Origin: Prorocentrum cordatum
Taxonomy: Eukaryota > Sar > Dinophyceae > Prorocentrales > Prorocentraceae
Direction: 5' to 3'
NCBI GenBank assembly: GCA_963575745.1
Contig: CAUYUJ010000392.1
Location: 132,501 to 164,077 of the forward strand
DNA: 31,577 nucleotides
Shown in pieces: positions 18,409 through 29,198 of this stretch. Within the stretch, counting starts at the first letter, position 1. Each line of letters starts with the position of its first letter. The translations under genes were made by a program, and so were the position numbers. Below the pieces are notes generated by a model that was not told the origin of the DNA, made no database searches, and saw only the letters and a program-made list of their open reading frames with translations.

Positions 18409-19005
18409 ATGAGCCCGCCCCCCAAGCTACCCCCAAACCTTCGGTCGGCTGGCAGGTCGAGCCTGGCGGCTATTCCGAGGCGCGGTGCCATGACCGAGGG
18501 CGGCATGATCAAGCCCATCGCCCCAAATTTCCCCAAGACCAGTGAGAAGACCATGGGTCCTCACGGCTGGTGCCGCGGCTCCTACACCTTCTGGAGCCTC
18601 CACAGCCCGATCGTGGGCCCGCTGTACCGCCCGCCATGGGTCGTCGGCGGCATCCACAATCCCACGCTGGACCCGATCAAGCACTTCAACACCCAGCACC
18701 GCTTTCACACGCTCACCGCATGGGAGTGGGTCAAGTGCTTCTTCTGGGCCTTGATGCCGGCGCGGCCCTTTGTCTTGATGCCGCTCACGCCGTTTTTGCT
18801 CATCCTGTCCGTGGGCTGCTTGGAGCAGCGCCGTGAGCCCATGGAGATCTTCATGGACCGCGAGAAGTACTGGGAGAACGTCGACGACTACATGTACGGC
18901 GTGTACTTCGACCACCATCACTTCTCCCACCAGCTCTGCCACCGCCGCGCGCACAAGTGGGGCTACGCCGGCCAGGACATCACCCTGGAGGGCGGCCACC
19001 ACTGA
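18409..19005 (+). CDS. Conserved-looking 198-aa single-helix membrane protein, unknown function
   Basis: Uninterrupted ORF from ATG 18409 to TGA 19003-19005. An in-frame extension upstream has no ATG, and the ATG at 18359 is out of frame. The N-terminus is basic and Ser/Pro-rich (SAGRSSLAAIPRRG), compatible with mitochondrial or other organelle targeting. The middle is aromatic- and Pro-rich (SLHSPIVGPLYRPPWVVGG). One hydrophobic helix lies at about residues 107-137 (FFWALMPARPFVLMPLTPF). A charged, His- and Tyr-rich tail follows (REKYWENVDDYMYGVYFDHH) and ends EGGHH. Overall it resembles small supernumerary subunits of alveolate respiratory complexes, but that is an impression rather than a match. 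It has no visible intron, unlike the gene at 22003, so a retroposed or naturally intronless gene is possible. No neighbour suggests its role. Confidence 0.7.
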   Translation: MSPPPKLPPNLRSAGRSSLAAIPRRGAMTEGGMIKPIAPNFPKTSEKTMGPHGWCRGSYTFWSLHSPIVGPLYRPPWVVGGIHNPTLDPIKHFNTQHRFHTLTAWEWVKCFFWALMPARPFVLMPLTPFLLILSVGCLEQRREPMEIFMDREKYWENVDDYMYGVYFDHHHFSHQLCHRRAHKWGYAGQDITLEGGHH

Positions 19006-19599
19006 GCGGGGCGTCCTGCGGCAGACACGGGGCTTCTGCCCCGAGGTCTCGGAGGTAACGCCGAGGAGGGCCGCTATCCTCTGACTGCTCTTTCTTCTCC
19101 TCTTACCGTCTCCTCTTACCTTCTCCCCTTTCTCTTCTTGCCTCCTCCTACTGCTCCTCCTCCCGTTCCACCTGGGTGAGGGGCCCAGACTCAGTGTGCG
19201 AAGATGTGTGACAGCGAGAATGCCCCGTGCTAATATCATCGACAGAGTTTCGTGTGTAGAAATTGGTCGTTGTGCGCAGCAGTCCATCAGAGCAGAGCTC
19301 CGCTACACCTTGCAGCGTGACATCCCCGTCGTGGGGATCGGTGAGGATGCTACCGAGGCTCTTGACAACTCAAGATTATGCCTCAATCGTCTGTTGGGGA
19401 GCAGGGCCAGCGCCGGGTTCTGCCAGAACCCGTCTCCTTCGTGACGCGGACCAGAGACGTCCTCCCCTGCCGAGGATCGCGTGCGCGAGTGATGGTAAGT
19501 TTTGCTGCCGCCCCGACCCTGGTCCCCAGAGGTCCCATGATCGGGGGCGTCCAGGAGGGGGGTGATGACTAGGGGTGTGTGGGTATCATGGACAGGGCC
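19006..19599. other. 3' flank of the 198-aa gene; no further gene seen
   Basis: Pyrimidine-rich stretch at 19085-19170 (TTCTTCTCCTCTTACCG), then mixed sequence. A plus-strand 82-codon ORF (19196-19444) has moderately protein-like text but no recognisable domain. Confidence 0.45.
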
Positions 19600-19616
19600 A
19601 TGGCATCTCCCAGATG

Positions 19617-19657
19617 CCATGGCTCCCTCTTCTACTTCTGCTTCTTCTTCTTGTTCC

Positions 19658-19690
<33 letters not shown>

Positions 19691-19713
19691 TCTTCTTCTT
19701 CTTCATCATCTTT
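19617..19713. repeat. (TTC)n microsatellite
   Basis: TTC/CTC units such as CTTCTTCTTCTTGTTCCTC, with the pyrimidine strand in plus orientation. It encodes Ser-, Leu- or Phe-rich shadow ORFs. Confidence 0.9.
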
Positions 19714-19979
19714 CAAGACGTTCCCTGGCCCCCCTGTGCCGCGCACGTGCCTCGGGGGCCACATTTTGCGACCGCCCCCCTCTTGGACCCCCCCCTCTCT
19801 GGGACCCCCCCGACCAGAGGTTCCCAGAGCTTCCCGGAGGCCCCTTGGAGGCGTCTGGAGGCCCCCCGAGGCCCGACGAGGGCCAAAAACACTCCCGAAA
19901 ACCTCGCCCCTCGGACCTCGAGGTTCGTGGGCAAGATTGAGCAACGACTCGGCGGCGCGCCAGGGGGGGGACGGGGGAA

Positions 19980-20185
19980 GAGAATCGGGCCGGGCGAAAG
20001 GGGGGGGTTGGGAAAGGGGGGGTTACGAAGTTTGCTGCATGCAGCTGGTTTCGGCCTCACCGAGGGGGCCATTCCTCGATACATGGGCGCCTCCGGCGCC
20101 GGGAGGCGCCGGGAAAATCAGCTACGTGAGCTGATTCTCAAACCCCCCTTTTGCTATCCCCCCCTTTCGCCCGACCCGAGAGAAG
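19980..20185. mobile_element. Nested fold-back element with G-run/C-run arms
   Basis: The left arm 19980-20025 (AGAGAATCGGGCCGGGCGAA, then AGGGGGGG) pairs with the right arm 20138-20185 (CCCCCCCTTTCGCCCGACCC, then GAGAG). The interior contains further palindromes: GCTGCATGCAGC (20034-20045), GGCGCCTCC with GGAGGCGCC (about 20088-20112), and AATCAGCT with AGCTGATT around ACGTG (about 20115-20135). It has no coding potential. The nested stems suggest a fold-back DNA element or a strongly structured RNA. Confidence 0.65.
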
Positions 20186-20640
20186 GGGGGCAGGCCTGTC
20201 TCGGAAGGCGGAGGGGGCTCGTCGGAAGCCCTCTGGCCTTCTGGGAAGCCCCCCGTTCTGGCTCCGGAGAGGGCTCGAAGAGCTTCCCAGAAGGTCGGGC
20301 GTTGCTGGAGGTGCCCCCTGGCCCAAGGTGCACATCCTCCGCATTTTCCCGGCCAGGTACCGAGTGGGCACAGCAGGATTCAAGGAGTCGTCTCCTGATC
20401 GTGGCTAGGGACATGAGCTTTGCCTCCTGCAGCAAGCTCGACCTATTCAAACAACAAAGGAAGAGTTCACTCAACAAGCACACCAACTCCTGCTACTACG
20501 CTTCCAAGTGGAAGGAGATTGTGGAATTCTCGGCGGACAGCCCAGCACATTTATGCAAGTATACAAGCAATTTATCGTCACTGGATCGCGTCTGGACGGC
20601 CGCTCTCGCCTGGTTGATGTCAACTTTTTCATGGTGCTTC

Positions 20641-21420
20641 TGTGACCAGGACCGGTCCTGGTCACGTTTCTGGTGTGGGCCGATCGGCATCCGACCCACA
20701 CATGTGACCAGGGCTGGTCCTGGTCACTGTTCTGGATTGGTCGGGTAGCGTGAAGTCTTGTAACAGTTTCGACGCAACCCGATCCGCGACTGTGACCAGG
20801 ACTGGTCCAGGTCATGGTTCTCGTCAGGGTCGACTGCTAGATTGTTATTACAATATAACTAGTGTAACCCGAACCGCAATTCTGAACAGGACTGGTTCGT
20901 GTCACGGGTCTGGATTGGGTCGGCAAATATCAACAATATCATAACAGTCTTCGTGCAACCCAAGACACAGCTGTGACCAGGACTGGTTCTGGTCACGGTT
21001 CTGGTTTGGGTCGTATCATTTTTGAATTGATATCGACATCGATGTAAACCGAACCAGAACTGTAATCGGGACTCGCCCTGGTTACAGTTTGGGTTTTGGA
21101 CGTTTGGCATAAATCGTATGATCGTAGAGCTAGAGGCAACCCGAAACGCAACTGTGACCAAGACCGGTTCTGGTCGCGGTTCTGGTTTGGTCGCATTTTT
21201 CTTGGACGCATCCGAATGTTGCGACACGATTTGATCAATAAGCAATATTTGTCACAGTCACAATTGTGGTTCGGCATTATACGAATTTCGACCAATCCAA
21301 AACAACACCAAGACCAGCTACAGTCGTAGTCATACAGGTACAAACGTATTTATCAGATGACCTACTTGATTGCTTCCATCCCAACCATCTGTGGTCACAG
21401 GTCACAATTCGATTCGCGTA
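20641..21420. repeat. Array of ~90-bp units, each centred on a 24-bp palindrome
   Basis: The palindrome half-site GTGACCAGGACY and its complement form a 24-bp palindrome, perfect at 20642-20665. Related copies lie at 20704, 20792, 20882, 20973, 21062 and 21154, with worn ones near 21250 and 21390. Spacing after the second copy is 88-92 bp. The flanks are also mirrored (GCAACCCGAACCGCAACT before, GGTTCTGGTTTGGGTCG after), so each unit is an imperfect palindrome of about 60 bp. The spacers are AT-richer than the rest of the window. No ORF of interest is present. Confidence 0.9.
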
Positions 21421-21466
21421 CTTGGAATCATGTGTACTCCACCAAAACCAGACCCACAATCGGAGC

Positions 21467-21612
21467 AGGAGCAGGAGGAGGAGGTGGAGGAGGGAGGAGG
21501 AGGAGGAGGAGGAGGAGGAGGAGGATGAGGAGGAGGAGGAGGAGGAGGAGGAGGAGGAGGGAGAACAGGAGGAGAAGGAGGAGAGGAGGGAGAACAGGAG
21601 GAGAAGGAGGAG
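21467..21612. repeat. (GGA)n purine tract
   Basis: GGAGGAGGAG units with GGTGG, GGATG and GAACA interruptions, about 400 bp upstream of the first coding exon of the coiled-coil gene. Confidence 0.9.
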
Positions 21613-22002
21613 AAGTCCAGCGACCTGGAAGTCCAGCGAGCGGGTCAGAGGCTCCGACCCCTGCCCGGGACAGTCTCGAGCGCCAGCGAGAAGTCTGGAG
21701 AGGCCCCGTTGCGTCCTCCTACCAGCAGCTCCCTCGTGGAAGCCCTGCTGCTCGCGTTCGCTCCTCTCATCTTACCTTTGCCCCTCTCTTTTCGGCTGCC
21801 ACTCTTCACCGCTCTCCAGCTCCCCCCCTCGCACCCTCGCCTCCCACTCTGCAGCCTCTGCCACCGCTCCCTTTGTGTCATCCCCACCGGGCCCAGCCGC
21901 CTGCTTCTCCCCCCCACCTCTGTCACGCTCCGCTTTGTCCGAGGCGTGCGCCACAGCGGCGCAGCCGTGGGACCCGGGTCGCCTTCGCCCGCTCCGGAAC
22001 CA

Positions 22003-22071
22003 ATGCAGATGATGCGCGCCGCCGCTGCTGCCGTGCTCATGGCGCTGGCAGCAAGTGGCTTGGACACCCAG
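22003..22071 (+). CDS. Coding exon 1: signal peptide
   Basis: ATG 22003 starts MQMMRAAAAAVLMALAASG: a short basic start, a hydrophobic core of about 14 residues and a small-residue end, the usual form of a cleavable signal peptide. It ends in ACC CAG before GCCGGGG (a GC donor). Read through, the frame would stop 15 nt later, which supports a splice here. An earlier part of the frame upstream is pyrimidine-rich untranslated sequence. Confidence 0.7.
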
Positions 22072-25000
22072 GCCGGGGACCCCTAACCTCGAGCCTCGAT
22101 CCTCGAACCTGGAACTCCGAAGCTCGATCCTCGAGCCTCGAGCCTCTGACCTCGATCCTCCCATGCCTCCCAGTCGGGGTCCGAGAAGAGTCGGAGGATC
22201 GCGCCACATCGCCGATACATGGGCTATGCGGCTCGATGTGGGGTCCGAGTGTCTCCACGCCAATGTCGCCAACATCGCCGATCATCGGCGATGTATCGGC
22301 GATGCGGATCGATCCCCAGACCTCACCTACTTGGACTCCGCTTGAGATACCTTCAATCCCTCAGCCTCGAATCTCGAAGCTCGAAGTGAATGCCCCCGTC
22401 CGAGCACCGCTTCCAGGGGACATGACATCCCATCACCGCTGCCGCAAGGCCGAGCGGGGAAGGTTGTGGGGCAGACCAGAGGCCCAAGTCTTCTGGTCCT
22501 GCCGTCCCCGAGCAGGCGACCTCCTCGATGAAGTCGGACGAGACCGGGCCGAGCCGACCCGTGTCCAAGGTAATCCAGCTGCCGGCGGCAAGTCCCGCCA
22601 CCGTGCCAGCCCAGCGTTCTGGGTGGCGTCTGTTCGAGGGGGCACGAGAGGCCGTCACGTGTGACACCTCGTGTCCCCAGACTTGGGAGAGCCGTGATGA
22701 GGATGATGAGGATTGAGGATGATGAGGACAAGGATGATGAGGACAAGGATGATGACGAGGAGGAGCAGGAGCAGGAGCAGGAGGAGGAGGAGGAACAGGA
22801 TGAGGAGGAGGTCTGTCACATGCGACGCCTTTCGTTTTCACTTCTTGAGGAGCTCTCGTGGACCTCATTTGAAGCGTCTTGTTGCTGTCTTGGCTTCCTG
22901 TGTGGCAGTCTTGGGGGTCCCTTGGGGCCGTCTTGGGGCCCTCTTGGGCCGTCTTGGGGCTCTCGTCGTCCGTCGTGGGGCCTCATGGCCGTATGACGCG
23001 GACACGTCGGTTTATACGAGATGTCGTGGCCTCGCAAACGCGGATCCAGTTTTTGATCGAGGGATCGTGGCCTCGGGATTAGGGGGGATGCACGCGAGGG
23101 TCTGCTACTAAGGTGGTGGGGGCCCCGTACGAGAAGACAGTAACCCCACCAGACAGCACTTGGGAATTCTACCACGCCTCAACGTGCCAGGGGACACAGG
23201 GGCGGATCAACCTGCTGAAGGACATGCTGAAGCAGCTCGAGACCGAGGCTGAGACAGACGAGGAAATCTACGATCTTCAGGCCTGCGGCCCACGTTGCCG
23301 ACCCCCCAGGCTTACAGCCCCAGGAGGGACCCAGCCACTGGGCCCTTAGCTTCCCTCGCTGCACTGCTCGGCCGTTCGCTACACGGAGAGGACTGCTGGA
23401 AGCCGTCTTGGAGCCGTCCTTTGCGAGCCTCGAGGCCCTCTGGGCCTGTCCTGGAGCCTCCTGCTGATCTTCATCGGTGGCGCCGTGCGCAGCACGACAG
23501 CATCAGAAGGACGAAGGACCTCTCCGAGGCCACAAGAGCATCCTTGCCTCTCGGCCCACTCTGGCCCGCATCGGTGGGCCTTGGGCTTCTACCTTCGGCT
23601 TCGGCTTGAGCGTCCACGGGCCCTGCGTCTCTGCCGCGCATCCTCACGATCCTCACCGCCCACCAGACCACCCCAGCCCAACCCGAAGGCCCCAATTCGC
23701 CCTCCATGCCCAGTGGGGGTGGGAGGGCGTCGGGGAGCACGGAACAGAACACATGTGGAACCCGCGTCCCCCCCCAACCCGAACAATTTGGGTCTTCGGC
23801 TTCGGTTGAGGTGGCCTGGTTAGCTGGTCGCCAGCCGCGCTGCAGCCTGAGACCACTCGGCGGCCCGGGCCTCGGCTCCGAAGCGAGCCGAGCGCGCTCT
23901 CGACTCTTCCCCCGGGCTCTCGGGGCCGTGCCCGAGGCCCGCGCGCTGTTTGGGGGGCCCGGGCACCCGCGTGGTCTCTGAGCGCCCGCACGGTCGAAGA
24001 AAGAGCGTCTGCCTCGAGGGCTGCTTCCTCGAGAACGGGCGCGTCTGCTCTTCGGAGCGGTCTCGCGCTTCTCGGGAGGGTCTTCTGGCATCCTGGGCTT
24101 GGGCTGGCCGAGCCGCTCGCGCCCCCTCTTCTTGCGCGCGCCGCTCCCAGGGACGGCTCGAGCTACAGCCGGCACCGGGGTCAAGAGGCTGATGTTCTCT
24201 GCCAGCGTTCTCGTGATCGTGCTTCTGCGGCCACTTGCGAAGCCTACCCCCTGCGGGTCCAGTCCACGCTGGAATGCTGGCTGCAGGCATCCGTCGAGTT
24301 CTGAGCCACGGCTGCTTTTCCTTGAACTTCGACCTGCAGGGGTAGTGTGAAGATGTGGTTGCCCAGTGTTTCGGTTGTGCGGGCAGGCTTAGCATCTCGA
24401 TCCCAGAGTCCACCTAGAGACAGCTACACGTGGCCTGGGGCGCCCCCCCGCAGAGGGGGGCCCTGGCGGATAAGATGGCGTGCTGGTGCGAGACGAATGA
24501 GAAGGAGAAGACGAAGTCGATCAAGGCCGGGGGGCAGCAGAAACTCAGACGTCATAGCTCGGCTTCACGTAAGAGCGACCCTTCGCCGGGGTGGTCTTCG
24601 GTATGCGGCTTTCGAGGGTCGCGGGGGGGGGAATCCAAGAACGCAGGCTGCTACTGTCGCGTTACATGACCCGCTCGGCTAGCTGATCACCAACAACCGC
24701 TCTTGCCTAGGGTCACTCTTGCCTGTAGCCGAATATCACAGACTGGCTCAGAAATTGATTGAAGTCAGAAGATTGTCTTGAACGTGCTTACATTAGTTTA
24801 CATTAGTTTCGCAACAGCAGTCCAGAAGCGACTGCCAGGCAACCCGCATTCGGAAGTTTTCGGAATCTGCACATGAGCATGCGCAGTAATTCGCTGCTTT
24901 GCCGCTGCTTTTCTGTGCCAGTTCTCCTTTCTCCGCATGTTTTTCTTTTTGCGTGTACCCGTGCCTACCATTTTCTTCCACGAGGAGGCCGAGGCGCGCA

Positions 25001-28000
25001 TCGCGCAGCTCGAGACGAAGATCGAGGAGGACACCGCCCTGAGTGCCAAGCTGGAGTCCGAGATGCGCGAGCTCGAGGAGGAGGTAGCCAAGAACCAGGG
25101 GGCCTTGGACAAGGCTGGTTCCCGGGAGGGGAGGGTGGGTTGGGTGGGGCGACAGGGGAATAAGGTCGGGAACTTTTTGGCCATCGTGTCCCGCCGCCAC
25201 CGCGCTTCGACGCGACACGCGAGTCACGCCCCAGTTTTCCCAAGCGTCAACGCTTCGAGCCTCTCCTGCCCTACTGACCCTCGAAGCAGAGCGACACGCT
25301 ATCCGCTTCAAGGCATTGCGTGTCTTCAGGGCCGTCGCCGCGCACGCCAGGCAAACGTTCCCGACCGTAGGGGGGAGGGATGGGCGGGGGCAGGAACGGA
25401 GGAGGAGGAGGACCAGTGTAAACACTAGACTCATCAACGATGTTGGGATACACCCTCCTTCGAGCTCCCTCATCGTGGGCTCCTACGAGGGTTCATGTCC
25501 ACTGATGGAAGTGCCGCGTTTGGAGGCAGCCGTGTGAAAATCATGAAACGTGCCAAAGCACCACTTTCAGGATTTCCACGCCACGAGTCAACCCGACTGA
25601 TGGGTCAGCCAACCTGATTGTTGAATTCGTCCATGTGATTGTTGCGTTTTGACGACCCTGTACGAATCAACGTAACAGTTGCGCCCCAACAGTCCAGAGT
25701 AGTTCCCAAACACAAATTCTGGTATTTTTGTCATGAGAACCCATGGAACCGGTTCCAAAGTATTTGTTGAAACGAATGTGCGCGGGCTCAGGCGAGAGCC
25801 ACTTTTTGAAAACGAGCTGCCCTCGATCCATGAAGCTCTTGAAAAGGTTTGAAACGAATGTGCGCGGCGCTCACGCAAGAGTAAGATGTTTAAAACGAAC
25901 CGCCCTCAATCCGTGAAGCGCTTGCAAGTTTTTGAAATCCACCTGTCCTGCATTCTTGAAGCTCTTACACATTAGAAAACGAATGTGCTCGGCGCGAAGG
26001 GGAGAGCCACATTTTGAAAACGGCCCGCCCTCAATCCGTGAAACCCTTGTTGTAAATGTTAAAAACGAATGTGCGCGACGCTAAGGCGAGAGCCACATGT
26101 TGAAAACGACACGCCCTCCATGTGTGGAACTGTTGCCAGCTTCTAAGCTTCAGGCTCATCAGTGGTCAGGAAGTCTCAGGCGAAACGCCCAGCCCGCCCT
26201 TCCGACTGGCCTTGGGGTGCGACAGGGAGGAGTTCTTCATAAGGACAAGGAAAGGAGGAGGAAGAGGAGGAGGAGGAGGGGGAAGCAGAGGAAAAGGAGG
26301 AGGAGGAGGAGGAGGAGGAGGAGGAGGAGGAGGAAGAGGTTGCGGGAGAAGAAGGAAAGGGAGGAACGTGAAGAGAAGGAAGAGGGGGGGGAGGAGGAGG
26401 AGGAGGGGGGTGCTCTAGAAGACCTGCAGGACCCCCACCAGGCGGTGCCTGGTATCCTGACGCGCCCACGTCGTGCCGGGAACGGTGGCGGACTGCTGGC
26501 TGATTGGGCAGAGACGCATACGGCGAGTCGCCGCCGCCCCCCCGCCTTTTTGGAAGCGCTTGTGTTCTGAAATGTCGAGCGGAGAGATGGCCACGCTGGT
26601 TCGGTAGCAAATCATGGGAGCCTTGTAGACCCTCTTAATTACGTCTTTGGCGTCGATTAGCGTCGATTAGCATCTGGGAGTCGATGAGATAGCGCCGATT
26701 TAGCGTCGGTTAGCGTCGATCAGCGTCGACTTAGCTTCGATTAGCGTCGGCCAGCGTCGATCCGCAAGAGCCGACAAGATGGTATGGGAGGCTCCCATGA
26801 GTTGCCACCGAGCGCCGGTGGAATGTCAGTTTCACAGGCGGTTGGAAAAACCGCTTGGGAGAGGCTCTCTGGGGCCCTATCTGGGCCGTCTGGGGTGTCT
26901 TTTCTAGCCTTTGGGCTCTTTCGAGGTCCTCCCGGGGGCTCTCTTGCGCCATCTTGGGGCTTTCCAGAGCCGTCTTGGGGCGCTTTTGGGCAGCCTTTCG
27001 CCTTCCGGGCCGCCTCGTTGGCCCCTCTCTGGCCATTTTATGGCCCTCTTAGGACCCTTTCAGGCCGCCTCGGGCTATTGGGCCGTCTTGGGGGTCATCT
27101 TGGGTCCCTCTTGGGCTGTCTTGGGGCCTCGGGGCGACTTGGGGAGCCTCCTGGGCCATCTGTTGCCGCTTGGAGCATGAAAACAGGTGAGCTCGACCAG
27201 CACTGACAAAAACTGTGTTTCAGTGATTGGCCTCTCGGACAGACCCCGAGGGCCGCCTCAACGGGCTCAGCGATCCCGCAGAGAGCCTCTTTGACCCTCT
27301 TTGACCCTCTTGGGCCATGCGTGGGGCATCTTGGTCGTCTAGAAAGCGTCTTGGAGGCCGTCTGTGACCAGCTTGGGCCGTCTGGGGCCGTCGCGGGAGC
27401 GGCTCTTGGGCCATCTTGGCCATACGAGGGACGAGTCTTCCGGGCAGGCGTCGCTTTTTTGGGCGTTTCCAGGCGGCTGGCGTGTCGGGCCGAAGACCAC
27501 CAGGAACGTTTTGGAAAGGCAGCAAAGAGACAATGTGGCACGCCAGCACTTTTCCGGCAGGCGGCGGTGTCGGCAGACCTGGGCTTCGACCCGCCTTGCC
27601 GCCGTGCCTGGGTCGGTCGCTTGGGAGGTGCCTCAGGTTTCTCTTAGGGGCCTCTCAGCGGGCCTCCTCGTGGTCCCTTCGGGGCCTCTTGTGGGCCTCT
27701 CGGGGGCTTCTCGAGGGGCCGCAGGGGGCCTCTGGGGCGCCTCCCGGGGGCCTGCTGGCGGCCTCGGGGGTCATCATCCTGGAGCGGAGAGCTCCCAGTG
27801 TTAGTCCGAGCTCCCATTCCTGGTCCGCTCTTGGGGCCGTCTTGGGGGCCTTCTGGGCCCCGTTCGGGGCTCGGGGGCCATCTTCACGCGCTTCCTGAAG
27901 CCTTCTGGTCGGTCTCTGCAGCGATTCCAGCCTCCTGGGCCGACCCCCAGGGCCTCCCGAGCGGCCCAAGGGGGCCACAACGGCAGCCCTGGGGTCAGTG

Positions 28001-28552
28001 GGTGGAGCACGCCGGATGTCGAGCCCTCCAGCCGCCCTCCCAAGGGCACCGGAACCCCCTCTCAGGGCATACCTGCAGCACTCCATATGGAGGGAGCTCG
28101 GAGGGACCCGACGGCACTCCTCGCTGCATCTTGGCGGATGCAGGGATCGTCAGAGTCGGATTCGTGCCAGGTGCCAGGAGGCGCAGGGAGGCCCCGGGGG
28201 ACCCACAAGTTGGGGGGGCGCATGCTCCCACGAAGGCGATGCACCAGTCTGGGCACGCGGCTCCTCGTGGGGATGGGGGGACGTCGTAGCACATTTCTTT
28301 TGTGACTTTCTTGCTCCCTGCCTCTCACCCTTCTCCCCTCTCTCGCGGTCCTGGTGCCCCTGAATGTGGCAGCGGGTGCCAGGTGAGCTCCCCGAAGGAA
28401 CACGGTAGGTGCACCTCGGCCTTGCGAGCCACTTTCTTGCCTCGCAGGCCACGTCGATCCGCGAGAAGGAGCTGGCCGATCCAATAGGCTTACGCCACAT
28501 CCGCCGACCCCTATTATGTAAACTACGGCGCGTCCGAAGTATGGGACGGTCA

Positions 28553-28598
<46 letters not shown>

Positions 28599-29095
28599 CG
28601 GGCCTTCTTCGCGTTGATTTTGTTCTCGTCGCTGGTCGCTGTTGTTGCGTATTCGTTTGTTGTAATCATCGCTGTCGTCATTGTCGTTGTCGTTGTCGCC
28701 GTCGGGTCGGTCGTCGTCGTTTTCCGTCGACGTTGTCGTCATCGATATTGTCGTAGTTGCTGATGCTGTCGTTGACTTCGTCGTTGTCGCCCAATGTGAT
28801 CGCCCGCATTTCGAGCGTGCGCGCCATTGGGGCATCCTGGAGTGCAAATCATGCACGTGAGCCCCGCTGAAGCGCTTGTGGCAGCGCGCGAATGCTCGGG
28901 GCCGCAGGGTTGAACATGAGGAGGAGGAGGAGGAGGAGGAGGAGGAGGAGGAGGAGGGAGGAGGAAGAGGAAGGAAGNNNNNNNNNNNNNNNNNNNNNNN
29001 NNNNNNNNNNNNNNNNNNNNNNNNNNNNNNNNNNNNNNNNNNNNNNNNNNNNNNNNNNNNNNNNNNNNNNNNNNNNNGCTGCTGATGATGATGAT

Positions 29096-29150
<55 letters not shown>

Positions 29151-29167
29151 CTGATGATGCTGATGAG

Positions 29168-29198
<31 letters not shown>

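Noticed and set aside
23471-24184. 237-codon minus-strand ORF inside intron 3
   Set aside because: Arg/Pro/Gly-rich composition typical of GC-driven open frames. No domain was recognised, and it lies antisense to a supported intron.
26784-27206. 140-codon plus-strand ORF rich in Gly, Leu, Ser and Trp
   Set aside because: It is the G-rich ~20-bp array in translation. Equivalent ORFs appear wherever the array occurs.
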